DNA of 64,000 nt from Imperialibacter sp. EC-SDR9 (lineage in GTDB: Bacteria > Bacteroidota > Bacteroidia > Cytophagales > Cyclobacteriaceae): the NCBI RefSeq assembly GCF_902498805.1, contig NZ_LR701576.1:248001-312000 (forward strand), given 5' to 3'. Below, in pieces: positions 8,401-17,895 of this stretch. Within the stretch, counting starts at the first letter, position 1; each line of letters begins with the position of its first letter. The notes under the pieces are model-generated. The model ran no database searches and was not told the origin of the DNA. It saw nothing but the letters and a program-made list of their open reading frames with translations. Position numbers and translations under genes: made by a program.

Positions 8401-9447
8401 ATGATAAAAAGCTTCGGCAAGGCTCCCGAAAAAGAGGTCATCAATCGATCAGATCAATACCAAAAGGGACGATTTCAAAACCCGATAAGCACCACCGCAG
8501 CGTCTCTCAAAGACATGCCTCAGGTGATGGGGCGGTATATGAGGCGAAAAACGGAGAAAGCGCCCTCTAGTGCCTACAAGTTTCAAGAGGCTAATCGTGA
8601 CATAATCAATGTGCTGGACAAGACGGGCGTTTACCTCAACTGGCTGGGCCACGCCGCAGTGCTCATTCACGCCGGAGGTAAATACTTTCTGCTTGACCCT
8701 ATGCTGGGCGAAAGAGCTTCACCCTTCCAATGGATGGGGCCGAAGCGCTATGCCCCATCGCCCATCGACCCAAAAAAGTTGCCTGCAATAGAGGCAGTAG
8801 TGTTGTCGCACGACCACTATGATCATCTGGACTACCCCACTATACTAGCGCTGAAAAACAAGGTGAAAAAGTTCATTGTGCCAGTTGGCGTGTCGTCGCA
8901 CCTGGGGCATTGGGGCGTGCCCAAAGAAAATATTATCGAAAAAGACTGGTGGGAAAGCTACGAAGGTGATGGCTACACCTTTACTGCCGCACCAGCCCGG
9001 CATTTTTCGGGAAGGTTATTCACCAGGGACAATACCCTTTGGTGCTCATGGGTGCTGAAGTTCGGAGAAAGCAATATCTACTTTGCCGGAGACTCGGGCT
9101 ATTTTGACGGCTATGCTGAAATCGGGCAAAAATACGGGCCCTTCGATATGTCACTTATGCCAATTGGCGCCTATGACACTGCCTGGCACGACATCCACCT
9201 TAACCCTGAAGAGGCAATTGAAGCATTTCTTCAGCTTCAGGGCGGGCAGTTCTACCCCACCCATTGGGGCACTTTTGACCTGGCCTTGCACAGCTGGTAT
9301 GAGCCAATTAAATGGCTAAACGAATTGGCCGACACGCACAAAATAAAAACCGTGACCCCGGCTCCTGGTGAATGGGTGCATTTATTCGACAACCCAACCG
9401 ATAAGAACTGGTGGCGGAAATACTCCAGTGAGCTGAGTTTAAAGTGA
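8401..9447 (+). CDS. Metallo-beta-lactamase-fold hydrolase (NAPE-PLD/UlaG-like)
   Basis: 348 residues. The metal-binding motif HDHYDH is at residues 137-142, with further ligands expected at His in PARHFSG (about 201), Asp in AGDSGY (about 228) and His in YPTHWGTF (about 289). The tryptophan- and glycine-rich WLGHAAVLIHAGG start is characteristic of the YtnP/UlaG/NAPE-PLD branch, which contains phosphodiesterases and lactonases. The first 60 residues are basic and not part of the fold. No signal peptide. Transcription ends at a strong hairpin immediately downstream. Confidence 0.85.
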   Translation: MIKSFGKAPEKEVINRSDQYQKGRFQNPISTTAASLKDMPQVMGRYMRRKTEKAPSSAYKFQEANRDIINVLDKTGVYLNWLGHAAVLIHAGGKYFLLDPMLGERASPFQWMGPKRYAPSPIDPKKLPAIEAVVLSHDHYDHLDYPTILALKNKVKKFIVPVGVSSHLGHWGVPKENIIEKDWWESYEGDGYTFTAAPARHFSGRLFTRDNTLWCSWVLKFGESNIYFAGDSGYFDGYAEIGQKYGPFDMSLMPIGAYDTAWHDIHLNPEEAIEAFLQLQGGQFYPTHWGTFDLALHSWYEPIKWLNELADTHKIKTVTPAPGEWVHLFDNPTDKNWWRKYSSELSLK

Positions 9448-9465
9448 GAAAAGCATAAAAGTGAT

Positions 9466-9512
9466 AAAAAACTGCCCTGTTTTCACTTTTGGAGCAAACA
9501 GGGCAGTTTTTT
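9466..9512. terminator. Strong bidirectional terminator
   Basis: A 17-base stem (A-run, ACTGCCCTGTTT, 13-base loop, then the complement and a T-run) sits between the convergent hydrolase and BNR-propeller genes and has A/T tracts on both sides, so it can stop both. Confidence 0.92.
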
Positions 9513-9515
9513 CAT

Positions 9516-12500
9516 TTATTCACTCGCTTTGAATGCCTCAAAGCTCTGCACTTTCAGTGCCTCTGCTCCTGCTTTTTCAATAGCCGAATTTAATTTCTGC
9601 AGCTCTTCGCCAGTCAAGGCAGCAAACTTCAGCTGTTCGACTTTAAAATCAGCTTCCAGCGTGGCTATTCTATCCAGGTGAGACTGTGAAGGCCTGCCGG
9701 GATAGCGGGTGATTGTACCATAAATTTGACTTATCTTCTCACTGAGTCGTTCGTCCTCATTGACATAGAAATCCCCTCCGAGGAACACCAGATTGTCTTT
9801 AAATGCCTGAACCGACCTGGCGTAGGCTGTTGCCTTCTTTGCCAGCTTAGGCTGGCTCATGGCCAAATCTTCAGCTTGCTGCTGCAACTTCGAAGACAGA
9901 TCGTATACCCAGGCCATCTGCTCTGTCATGTCATAAAGTTTCCGCACAGTTTGCTCCTGTAGCTTTCGGTCTTCCACAGAGTGCGGCGACTTGGGGTCGT
10001 AGCCAACAGTGTAAGTAGTCTCAAACGTTTCCTTGCCCTTCGTCACCACTGCCCTATAGGTGCCGCCAGGCAGGTCAGGTCCAAAGACATTACCAATCAA
10101 CGACATCCGGTTGTTGGTAGGAGCTGCCTTTGGCTTTTCCATTCTGGTGGGCATATCCACAATATTGACACCGGCCGACTTGCCAGCCGGAAGTTCCTTT
10201 ATCATATTACCCGCCTCATCAAACACCTGAATGAACATTTTACCGAACACATGCCGCTTCTGCTGAAAGTAGATGATGCGAGGAGCTTCATTGGGGTTCT
10301 GCCCTACAAATTCGCCTGCTCCACCGAACCAACCACCACCGAAATCAAAGCCTGAAGTATAGGCTTGAGGACTATCAAAAAAAGTAAAAGGTTTGTCCAT
10401 GACCTCAGGAGTCAGTGCCCTCAGCGCTGGTAAATCATCGATAATGATAACACCCCGGCCATGGGTTGCCAATACTAAGGCATTGTCCCTTGGGTGAATA
10501 ACCATGTCTCTGACGCCAACTTTCGGCACGTTGTTGGAGAACCTACCCCAATTTGATCCGCCATCCACTGAAATGTAGAGCCCGAATTCAGTCCCAAGAA
10601 ATACCAGATTCTCATTCACTAAATCTTCCCGCACCGACAAGGCGTAGCCAGAGATATCGGGTGTTGCAAGTGAAACCCATGTTTTGCCAAGATCAGTACT
10701 CTTAAACAAGTAAGGTTGTATATCGCTCATCCGGTGATGATCGAAGGTGACGTAGATAGTGTTTTTATCAAAATGACCGGGCTCCACGCTCGTACACCAG
10801 CTTTTAGCAGGCAATCCTGAGATGTTGGGAGAAACATTTGTCCATGTAGTTCCTCCATCGGTTGTTACCTGCAGATTGCCGTCGTCGGTACCTACCCAAA
10901 TCAGTTTTTCATCGAGCGGCGATTCGGCAATGGCATAAATCGTTGTGTTGTTTTCAGCAGCTGAGTTATCGGTAGAAAGGCCGCCAGACTGCTTTTGTTG
11001 TTGGCGGGCTGGGTCGTTAGTGGTCAGGTCTGGAGAAAGCCGCTTCCATGATTCTCCTTTGTCTTCCGACATAAACAAGAACTGGCTGCCAAAGTAAAGT
11101 CGTTTCGGATTTGACGGGCTTTTGTGAATCGGCGCATTCCAGTTGAAACGAAACTCCGCTTCGCCAACCCTTGGGTAAGGTTTGATATCCTTGCTGTCAG
11201 CAGAGAGCAGGTTCACCCTGCTTATTTCACCACCCTGAGCTTCGGCATACACTACATTTTTGTCTTCCGAATCTACATAGGCTGCAAAACCATCCCCACC
11301 AAGCACAAACTGCCAGTCTTTGCTGGCTATACCTCCCTGACTTTTGGATGGCCCTCTCCATGAACCATTGTCCTGAAGCCCACCATAAATATTGAAAGGC
11401 TCTTCCATATCAACACTGACATGGTAGTATTGTGCCAGCGGCAGGTTCATGAACATCGTGTATGTATTCCCATTGTCGAGCGTTCTGTAAAGCCCGCCAT
11501 CAGTTCCTGCCAAATTGAACTTTGAATCGGTGGGATGAATCCACACAGCATGGATGTCAGAGTGCATGCCGCTGTCGATGATTTTAAAGGTAGCACCGCT
11601 GTCTTCCGACATGATCAACTGTAGACCACACTTATAAACAATTTTTTCGTTGGAGGGAGAAACTGTGAGCCTCGCAAAGTAGAAAGGCCTCACTTTATTG
11701 TTAAAATCGCCATTGACAAGGGCAAATGATTCACCCGCATTGTCAGACCGGTAGAGCCCCTTTTCCTCTTCCTTGTCTGCCTCCACCGATAAGTAGATTA
11801 TATTGCGATTAGACGGCGCAATTTCCACTGCCAGCCTGCCAAGTGTGCCTTTAGGCAGACCCTGGGTTACTTTGGTCCATGTCTTTCCGCCATCGGTGGT
11901 TTTATGTAATCCACTTCCCGATCCTCCCGACCTGAATGAGTAAGGCGTACGGCGGAAGTCCCACATGGCTGCATACAGTGTATTCGGGTCTTCCGGGTCC
12001 ATCGTCAGGTCAGCGCAGCCAGTTTGAGGATTGACATAAAGCAGCTTTTCCCATGTTTCCCCGCCGTCGGTTGTTTTATAAACCCCACGCTCTTCGTGGT
12101 CATTCCATAGGTGGCCCAGCACGCCCACATACACAGTATTTGAGTTGGTGGGGTCAACAATAATATCGCTGATCCTTTCGGAGTCTTTCAGCCCCATGTT
12201 TTTCCATGAAGAACCTCCGTCTGTGGTTTTGTAGATGCCATCTCCCACCGACACGCTATTTCTTACCCAGGTTTCACCCGTTCCAACCCACACAGTGTCG
12301 GGGTGATTTTGGTCAATGGTCACTTTACCTATTGATTGGGTATGTTCGTCAAAAACCGGTGTAAACAAAGCCCCGGCACTCTGCGACTTCCATACGCCCC
12401 CTCCGGCTGCTCCGACGTAAATTACTTCGGGCTTGCTATTGACAACGTCGATGTCAGAAATTCTTCCACTCATCAGCGCCGGGCCAATGTGGCGTGCCCT

Positions 12501-12611
12501 GATGTCTCCAAAAAGGTCACTTGTTTTTATGGAAGACTGGGCGAATAGAGAAAACGGAGATATGACAATGGCCGCCAGAATAGGCAACCACACAGATATA
12601 AGTTTTTTCAT
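9516..12611 (-). CDS. Exported BNR/sortilin-like beta-propeller protein
   Basis: 1031 residues with a signal peptide (MKKLISVWLPILAAIV..FAQ, cleavage near residue 25). About ten Asp-box repeats (S/T-x-D-x-G-x-T/S-W, e.g. TTDGGSSWK, TTDGGETWE, SEDKGESWK, TTDGGTTWT) build a two-lobed VPS10/sortilin-type propeller over about residues 30-730. The remainder is a beta domain followed by helices (about 880-1031). Bacteroidota keep many such 'glycosyl hydrolase, BNR repeat' proteins without proven catalytic activity; binding of glycans or peptides in the periplasm or at the surface is the likely role. Confidence 0.8.
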   Translation of the reverse strand: MKKLISVWLPILAAIVISPFSLFAQSSIKTSDLFGDIRARHIGPALMSGRISDIDVVNSKPEVIYVGAAGGGVWKSQSAGALFTPVFDEHTQSIGKVTIDQNHPDTVWVGTGETWVRNSVSVGDGIYKTTDGGSSWKNMGLKDSERISDIIVDPTNSNTVYVGVLGHLWNDHEERGVYKTTDGGETWEKLLYVNPQTGCADLTMDPEDPNTLYAAMWDFRRTPYSFRSGGSGSGLHKTTDGGKTWTKVTQGLPKGTLGRLAVEIAPSNRNIIYLSVEADKEEEKGLYRSDNAGESFALVNGDFNNKVRPFYFARLTVSPSNEKIVYKCGLQLIMSEDSGATFKIIDSGMHSDIHAVWIHPTDSKFNLAGTDGGLYRTLDNGNTYTMFMNLPLAQYYHVSVDMEEPFNIYGGLQDNGSWRGPSKSQGGIASKDWQFVLGGDGFAAYVDSEDKNVVYAEAQGGEISRVNLLSADSKDIKPYPRVGEAEFRFNWNAPIHKSPSNPKRLYFGSQFLFMSEDKGESWKRLSPDLTTNDPARQQQKQSGGLSTDNSAAENNTTIYAIAESPLDEKLIWVGTDDGNLQVTTDGGTTWTNVSPNISGLPAKSWCTSVEPGHFDKNTIYVTFDHHRMSDIQPYLFKSTDLGKTWVSLATPDISGYALSVREDLVNENLVFLGTEFGLYISVDGGSNWGRFSNNVPKVGVRDMVIHPRDNALVLATHGRGVIIIDDLPALRALTPEVMDKPFTFFDSPQAYTSGFDFGGGWFGGAGEFVGQNPNEAPRIIYFQQKRHVFGKMFIQVFDEAGNMIKELPAGKSAGVNIVDMPTRMEKPKAAPTNNRMSLIGNVFGPDLPGGTYRAVVTKGKETFETTYTVGYDPKSPHSVEDRKLQEQTVRKLYDMTEQMAWVYDLSSKLQQQAEDLAMSQPKLAKKATAYARSVQAFKDNLVFLGGDFYVNEDERLSEKISQIYGTITRYPGRPSQSHLDRIATLEADFKVEQLKFAALTGEELQKLNSAIEKAGAEALKVQSFEAFKASE

Positions 12612-12631
12612 AAAAATGGGGTTAACTAAGT

Positions 12632-12667
12632 GCGAAAAATAAAGAGGCCTGCTGGAACGCAGGCCTC
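12632..12667 (-). terminator. Terminator after the LolA-like gene
   Basis: A 9-base perfect stem, GAGGCCTGC and GCAGGCCTC around a 6-base loop at 12644-12667, is followed on the minus strand by a T-rich run. It lies directly after the LolA-like gene's stop, separating it from the BNR gene. Confidence 0.8.
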
Positions 12668-12673
12668 CCGATA

Positions 12674-13399
12674 TTATTTAGGAAGTGCAAACACCGAATC
12701 GTCCAATGTGGCATTCAGGTCGTAGCTGTCTACAACTATCTGCATCACAGTTTGACCCTGAAACTTAGTCGTCATCGAAAACGGAAGCATAAAATCGCCA
12801 ACAGCATCGTAGTCACTCATGAAAGTTTCCACAGGCTGCCCCTCTGTTGGGCCTGTTTTGGCAAAGGTTCTGACCATAATTGGCACATTATTGTCCTTGT
12901 CGAAAAAATGATATTCAATATCACCGCTTTTCTTCGTGAGCTTCACTTTAAAGCAATCAGTTCCTTCAATGTTCTCCTCTCCATCCAGTGCTACAGCGTG
13001 TCCTTTGCTTTTGTAGTCAATGAATTCATCTTCCATCTGGTTGTCTTCCATTTCTTTCACCTCTTCCGCAGTAAGCACTTTGGGTTCAGTAATTTGGGCC
13101 AGCGGATTGATCATCCATCCTTCTTTTCCGTCGTAAGCCTGAATGATCTTCTTTCCCTGAATATCAATATCCATTCTAAACTTGTTGGGGTACTTCTGCG
13201 ACATGGTAGCGGGGAATTCGAGCCCCCCCTGGAGCATTTTACCCGTCATTTTCATGCTCTTCAGGTTTTTCCAGTTGCTAAGTCCACCTGTGATTTCGAA
13301 ATAGCTGGTCAGTATATCGTCGACTTTCTGGGCCTGAGCGGTTGAAATTCCGGTGCAAGTGAGGGCCAAAATGATGACCAAATAGGATAAACGTTTCAT
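12674..13399 (-). CDS. Exported LolA-like outer-membrane lipoprotein-sorting domain protein
   Basis: 241 residues with a signal peptide ending at about residue 23 (AQA-QK). The body has the strand pattern of LolA/LolB-like proteins: NLKSMKMTGKM, KFRMDIDIQGKKIIQAYDGKEGWMIN (split by strands), then DCFKVKLTKKSGDIEYHFFDK. These proteins hold acyl chains in a half-barrel. In Bacteroidota this stand-alone type is frequent and its cargo is not known; it is not the housekeeping lolA, which is usually near ftsK. Confidence 0.72.
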   Translation of the reverse strand: MKRLSYLVIILALTCTGISTAQAQKVDDILTSYFEITGGLSNWKNLKSMKMTGKMLQGGLEFPATMSQKYPNKFRMDIDIQGKKIIQAYDGKEGWMINPLAQITEPKVLTAEEVKEMEDNQMEDEFIDYKSKGHAVALDGEENIEGTDCFKVKLTKKSGDIEYHFFDKDNNVPIMVRTFAKTGPTEGQPVETFMSDYDAVGDFMLPFSMTTKFQGQTVMQIVVDSYDLNATLDDSVFALPK

Positions 13400-13552
13400 A
13401 ATTAGTTTGATTAATGGTTCAGTATATTGAATTAGTAGCCTTTAAATAAAGGATATTACAGTTCAAAAGCTATTTTTTCCGTTTATACCAACTCAACAAT
13501 TTCTTGCCAGCCTTAGACAAAACCCATCAGCCGCCGAGCACGGTCGCTTCGG

Positions 13553-15967
13553 TTATAGCGAAAAATCTACCCGATAGTAAAACAGCGGTAAAAACCCGAG
13601 TTGATATTCCCTGCGAATGGGGTCAGCAGAAGGGTCGGTTTGATCGGGGGCCCAGCTCAGCTTCAGCACATTTTTGATGCCCAACACATTGACAAGATCC
13701 ACTGCAATCTCATGGCTTAGCTTTGGTCTGTTAATGCGGTAGTTGATGCGAATATCGGCTCGGAAATAAGGCGGAAATTGAAGTGAATTCCTTGTTTCGT
13801 CAACATAAATCACCTCTTTTTCTCTCTCCGAAGCAACAGGGTCTGCCGGGCCATACCTTCTGCCGCCAGCAGCGGTGATTTTGGTTCCCAGGCCAATCAG
13901 ATTGTCTTTTCTGGTCGTCCACTCTTTGGTAAAAAGTGCGTTGACTGCATAATTCCCATTAAAGTCAGTGTCTCTCAGCACACCATCACTGCCTTTGTAT
14001 TTTGATTCAAACAGGGACGTGGTGAGCATGAAAAAATAACCGCCTGTGAAAGCCCTGTCGAGCGTAAATTCTATGCCATAATTTCTGCTCCTTCCTGTGT
14101 TTACCAGGGAGTCGGGGAAGAATCGGGAAAAGCCTGCCCCCGTGTTGACCAGAGAAAAAGAGGAGCTGTTTCTCTCAACAGGAATATTATACAAGTACTG
14201 GTAATATACTTCTGTTTTGAACCGGATATTGGCAGTGACCATCTTAGCATACGAAGCCACATAATGAACACTCTTCGTAAAGTCCATTTCCTGATTGTAA
14301 AGACCTGAAGCCCCTGGCTTGGAGTAAAAGTAGAGGTAGGTGGGTTGAATCTGGCTGTGAAGCCCCACTCCTGCATTGAGGCTTTGGCCTCGGCCCATTT
14401 GCCAGGCCAACCCTGCTCTTGGCTCAATGGGTGAAAAGCTTTTGCTGAGGCTAAAGTATTGGCTGTGCAGCCCCGACACCAAACTTAGTCTGTCGTTGAA
14501 CTTGTGCTTCCACTGCACATAGGGCTGAAGAAGGAGAGACTGCTCCTGCGAGTTCCACCTTGTCGTAAACTCACTGAAGTCAACTCCATCGTCCTGAAGC
14601 ACCCTTGCGCTGTCAAGAAAGTTGAAACTGTACAGGTCGTTGTTGAAGCCGTAAACAAGGGAGTTTTTAGCGTTCAGCTTTTGATAAAAGGTGAGAATGG
14701 CTGAATATTTTGCCTGGTTGAACTGATAGCCAAGAATCTGAGGCAGGGAATCGACAGCATAAAATCCTTCGGCATCCACATGCCTGTAGATATAATAATG
14801 CTGGGCATCCTGACTACCAGCAGAGGCGGCCAGCGTTGCCTTCATTAAAGTGTTGCTGCCAAGTGGCTTTGTGTAGCTGAGTCCCGTTACCCCCATGTTG
14901 GTGCTGAAATACTGATCCCGGTCGTTTTCGCCATACAAATTGCGCTCAGGCTTTTTCTGCTCGCTGATCAGGATATCAATGTCGCTGTCCCCACCAATAC
15001 CAAAAGCCGAAATACTCCCGCCTCCAGCCAGGGGAAAGTTAAGGCGAAAGGCCATGTCCTGGTATTTGGGAACGGCAGAAGTGCCTATATCAATTCCCAG
15101 GCTGCTGAACAGCGACAAGGTGGAATACCTGTAATTAAAAAGGTAAGAAGAAGTATGCTTCTTCGAAAGTGGTCCTTCCCCGAAAACCTCCGTACCCAAA
15201 AAGCCCAGCTGCCCGCTGAACTCGTGCCTCCGGTTGTTTCCATTCCTCATTCGCAGATCAAAAACGCCCGCAATGCTATTACCATATTCGGCCGGAAAAG
15301 CCCCGGTGTAGAAATCAGAGTTGGCCAGGATCTTATTGTTAATGATGCTCACCGGCCCACCGGCAGTACCCGGAATGGAAAAGTGGTTGGGGTTCGGGAT
15401 ATTGATACCCTCAAGCTGCCAGAGCACACCTTGCGGGGAATTGCCTCTGATAACGATATCATTCCGTGAGTCGTCGGCACCCTGAACGCCGGCAAAATTG
15501 GACGCCATTCGGGCAGGGTCGCCCCGGCTACCGGCGTACCTGTCGGTTTCTTCTACCGTAAAAGCCCGGACGCTGACAACCGCCATGTCGTTCATCGGCT
15601 CGTTGCTTGCCGATGCCTGAATCACAATTTCCTGTAGTGCTTCCACCGACTCCTCCATTTCAACAGCAAGCGAAAGCTCTTTACCGGAAGTAACCAGGAT
15701 GTTGTTGAGTGATGTCTCTTTATACCCGATAAACGAAAACCTGAAAGAACGCCTGCCAAGCGGCACACTCCTCAAAATAAACACCCCATTCAGATCCGTC
15801 ACGGCGCCTACAGCTCCAAGCGTATCCGCCAGCAAAACATTGACACCAGGAAGTGGTAGTTTGGTTTCTTTCTCAATCACTGTCCCAGTTACAGTTTGTG
15901 TAATCTGCGCTTCAGCAAACGTCACACAAAAAAGCAAAGACAGGGCGCATAGCAGTTTCTTTCCCAT
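13553..15967 (-). CDS. TonB-dependent receptor with carboxypeptidase-like regulatory N-terminus
   Basis: 804 residues: signal peptide (about 1-20), a CarboxypepD_reg-like beta-sandwich (about 25-110, with TGTVIEKETKLPLPGVNV), a plug domain (about 120-240, with NDIVIRGNSPQG and AEYGNSIAG), and an outer-membrane barrel ending in YRVDFSL, whose last residue pattern suits BAM insertion. No SusD partner is beside it, so this is not a classic polysaccharide-uptake pair. The ligand cannot be told. The following 380 bases hold only a small possible gene and repeats. Confidence 0.88.
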   Translation of the reverse strand: MGKKLLCALSLLFCVTFAEAQITQTVTGTVIEKETKLPLPGVNVLLADTLGAVGAVTDLNGVFILRSVPLGRRSFRFSFIGYKETSLNNILVTSGKELSLAVEMEESVEALQEIVIQASASNEPMNDMAVVSVRAFTVEETDRYAGSRGDPARMASNFAGVQGADDSRNDIVIRGNSPQGVLWQLEGINIPNPNHFSIPGTAGGPVSIINNKILANSDFYTGAFPAEYGNSIAGVFDLRMRNGNNRRHEFSGQLGFLGTEVFGEGPLSKKHTSSYLFNYRYSTLSLFSSLGIDIGTSAVPKYQDMAFRLNFPLAGGGSISAFGIGGDSDIDILISEQKKPERNLYGENDRDQYFSTNMGVTGLSYTKPLGSNTLMKATLAASAGSQDAQHYYIYRHVDAEGFYAVDSLPQILGYQFNQAKYSAILTFYQKLNAKNSLVYGFNNDLYSFNFLDSARVLQDDGVDFSEFTTRWNSQEQSLLLQPYVQWKHKFNDRLSLVSGLHSQYFSLSKSFSPIEPRAGLAWQMGRGQSLNAGVGLHSQIQPTYLYFYSKPGASGLYNQEMDFTKSVHYVASYAKMVTANIRFKTEVYYQYLYNIPVERNSSSFSLVNTGAGFSRFFPDSLVNTGRSRNYGIEFTLDRAFTGGYFFMLTTSLFESKYKGSDGVLRDTDFNGNYAVNALFTKEWTTRKDNLIGLGTKITAAGGRRYGPADPVASEREKEVIYVDETRNSLQFPPYFRADIRINYRINRPKLSHEIAVDLVNVLGIKNVLKLSWAPDQTDPSADPIRREYQLGFLPLFYYRVDFSL

Positions 15968-16047
15968 TCAGATGGTGTTAAAATAACCCGTATACAATAA
16001 TAAATGAATTTATGCGGATTAGAGCTTTGTCCTCCGGTCAATACTTG

Positions 16048-16197
16048 TTAGAAAAACAGCCGGTGAATTTTGAACAATCTGGATAGCTGGTGAAGAAAAA
16101 ATCCCTGGGGAAAATGAAATTTAACTACAAGCAACATAGCCATTGCAGCCAAGAAGTAAAAGATCGTCACTACCGAAATATCATAATTAGCTTCCAT
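16048..16197 (-). CDS. Possible 49-residue membrane protein
   Basis: An ATG at 16197 opens a 49-codon frame ending at a TAA (16048-16050): MEANYDIS, one strong hydrophobic helix (about residues 9-25), then a basic tail rich in Phe, His, Arg and Lys. The N-out/positive-inside pattern looks real for a single-pass small protein, and it fills an otherwise empty 380-base gap upstream of the TonB receptor in the same direction. There is no homology evidence, so it remains a candidate. Confidence 0.4.
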   Translation of the reverse strand: MEANYDISVVTIFYFLAAMAMLLVVKFHFPQGFFLHQLSRLFKIHRLFF

Positions 16198-16220
16198 AAT
16201 ATTTTTGTTTAGTAGCCCGA

Positions 16221-16321
16221 AACAAAAGGTGCCGGCGGAATAGCTGATAACCTTAGATGGCGGTTTTAAAAAATAAGTGTGGGTTTAAAAAATAACCACT
16301 CCACCGGCTTCCTTTTTTGTT
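16221..16321. repeat. Long imperfect inverted repeat with internal direct repeats
   Basis: Arms AACAAAAGGTGCCGGCGGA (16221-16239) and the reverse complement of AACAAAAAAGGAAGCCGGTGGA (ending at 16321) flank about 60 bases. Inside, TTTAAAAAATAA occurs twice (16265-16276 and 16284-16295) with a 19-base period. It lies between the 49-residue frame and the HTH regulator. It could fold as an RNA hairpin or be a short mobile-repeat relic. Confidence 0.4.
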
Positions 16322-16350
16322 TGATGATATCAAAGTAAGGGAATAGCGAA

Positions 16351-17511
16351 ATGAATGTCATCCGGTTGTGCGCTGACAGGAAAAGAATGATTTGCAAAAA
16401 ATCCAACAGCAGGAGTCAGCAGGAGATAGGATTTGCATTTTTTGCAAATCCATATCCAAATGGAGATATTAGAGAGTCGAAAACGACAATTTCAATACTT
16501 ATCAGCCTTCGAACCTTGAGTGAAACACCCAACATACAGGCGTCTTTCCTTGGACAAATCCGACTGAAGCTCCCGGCCAATATCGCCTTTGCTGAAGAAC
16601 TGGCCGATTTGCTAAATATCAGCAGGGACAGCGCTTACAGGAGAATTCGGGGAGAGACTCTGCTCAGCATTGAAGAAGTCACTCTGCTTTCCAATAAGTT
16701 CGGCATTTCGCTGGACGCCCTACTGGCTCAGACGTCAGAAACTGTCATGTTCCACGTAAGGCAGGTATCAACCACGGGCTTCACATTTGAAAAATATCTG
16801 GAAAGCATAAAGGGCAACCTGGAAATGATCAACAGTTTCCCTGACAAGGAGTTAGTGTATTGCGCCAAAGACATTCCCATCTTCTATTATTTCCCCTATC
16901 CTGAGCTGGCTGCATTTAAGATGTTTTTCTGGATGAAAACAGTGCTTCGCTACCCCGAGCTCGAAAACAAGAAGTTTTCTTCTTCCTATGTTTCGGGTGT
17001 CCTCAAGGGAATAGGTGATAAAATCTGGTCGCTATACTCCAGGATACCCAGCACCGAAATATGGAGCGATGAAACTATCATTGTGGTGATCAAGCAGCTT
17101 CAGTTCTATCTTGAGTGCGGACTGTTCGAGGACAACAAGTCTTACAAAGTCATTCTTGGCCAGCTCAATGATATGATAGGCAACATCAGGCATTTTGCTG
17201 AGACAGGAACAAAATCGACTAAGCCTGGCGAACAGGGAGGTGCCTTCAGCCTCTACAAAAATGAAATTCTGATCGCCGACAATTCTATATTTTTCAAAAT
17301 GAGCGACAAGCGTGTAGCTTTCCTGACATACAACACTTTCAACATCCTCTCCACATCCAACCCTTCTTTCTGTCGGTCTACTGAAGATCACCTGGCCAAT
17401 TTGATCAATAAGTCCTCGTTGATCAGCAGTAGTGCCGAGAAAGAGCGAAGTAAGTTTTTCAATAGAATGGAAAAAGAAATAAAGCTAGCAGAGGAGCACC
17501 TGGAGGAATAA
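16351..17511 (+). CDS. HTH-domain regulator with a long C-terminal ligand-like domain
   Basis: 386 residues from the first ATG. The DNA-binding part is at about residues 66-125 (ELADLLNISRDSAYRRIRGETLL split across the helix-turn-helix), followed by about 250 residues of helical sequence without a motif I know. This layout (short HTH then long unknown domain) is a common Bacteroidota regulator type. The first 55 residues look non-conserved, and the true start may be the TTG at 16516 (giving LSETPNIQASFL as the N-terminus), which is where family members usually begin. The gene stands alone and ends at a hairpin. Confidence 0.75.
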   Translation: MNVIRLCADRKRMICKKSNSRSQQEIGFAFFANPYPNGDIRESKTTISILISLRTLSETPNIQASFLGQIRLKLPANIAFAEELADLLNISRDSAYRRIRGETLLSIEEVTLLSNKFGISLDALLAQTSETVMFHVRQVSTTGFTFEKYLESIKGNLEMINSFPDKELVYCAKDIPIFYYFPYPELAAFKMFFWMKTVLRYPELENKKFSSSYVSGVLKGIGDKIWSLYSRIPSTEIWSDETIIVVIKQLQFYLECGLFEDNKSYKVILGQLNDMIGNIRHFAETGTKSTKPGEQGGAFSLYKNEILIADNSIFFKMSDKRVAFLTYNTFNILSTSNPSFCRSTEDHLANLINKSSLISSSAEKERSKFFNRMEKEIKLAEEHLEE

Positions 17512-17540
17512 AAAAGCCGTCAATTGACGGCCTTATATTT
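17511..17540. terminator. Terminator: palindrome GCCGTCAA/TTGACGGC
   Basis: A perfect 16-base palindrome (17516-17531) sits between an A-run and a T-rich stretch, right at the stop of the HTH regulator and facing the convergent Fe-S carrier gene. It can serve both genes. Confidence 0.8.
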
Positions 17541-17561
17541 TCACATTCGATGATCAAGGGG

Positions 17562-17891
17562 CTAAACAGCGAAACTCTCCCCGCAACCACAGGTGCGGGT
17601 CGCATTGGGGTTCACAAAGTGGAATCCCTTGCCATTTAAACCGTCGCTGAAGTCAAGCGTGGTACCTATCAAATAAAGCAGGCTGCGCTTGTCGACAAGA
17701 ATCTTAACTCCCTTGTCCTCGAAGATTTCATCAGTTGGTTTCAACTCTGAGTCAAACTCCAGGTTGTACATCAAACCAGAGCAGCCGCCACCCTGCACTG
17801 CCACACGGATGTTGTGGTCGTTGGTGTGTCCTTCCTTTTCACGGAATTCAACGATCTTATTTTTGGCTATGTCAGTGATACCTATGTTCAT
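17562..17891 (-). CDS. A-type iron-sulphur cluster carrier (IscA/SufA/ErpA family)
   Basis: 109 residues with the three cluster-binding cysteines in the standard places: Cys37 in GGGCSGL and Cys101 and Cys103 in TCGCGESF. The family receives Fe-S clusters from the Isc or Suf scaffold and passes them to target enzymes in the cytoplasm. It is preceded, 4 bases away, by a 136-residue gene of unknown function in the same direction. No other isc or suf gene is close, so which branch (IscA, SufA or ErpA) it serves is not clear. Confidence 0.93.
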   Translation of the reverse strand: MNIGITDIAKNKIVEFREKEGHTNDHNIRVAVQGGGCSGLMYNLEFDSELKPTDEIFEDKGVKILVDKRSLLYLIGTTLDFSDGLNGKGFHFVNPNATRTCGCGESFAV

Positions 17892-17895
17892 AATT

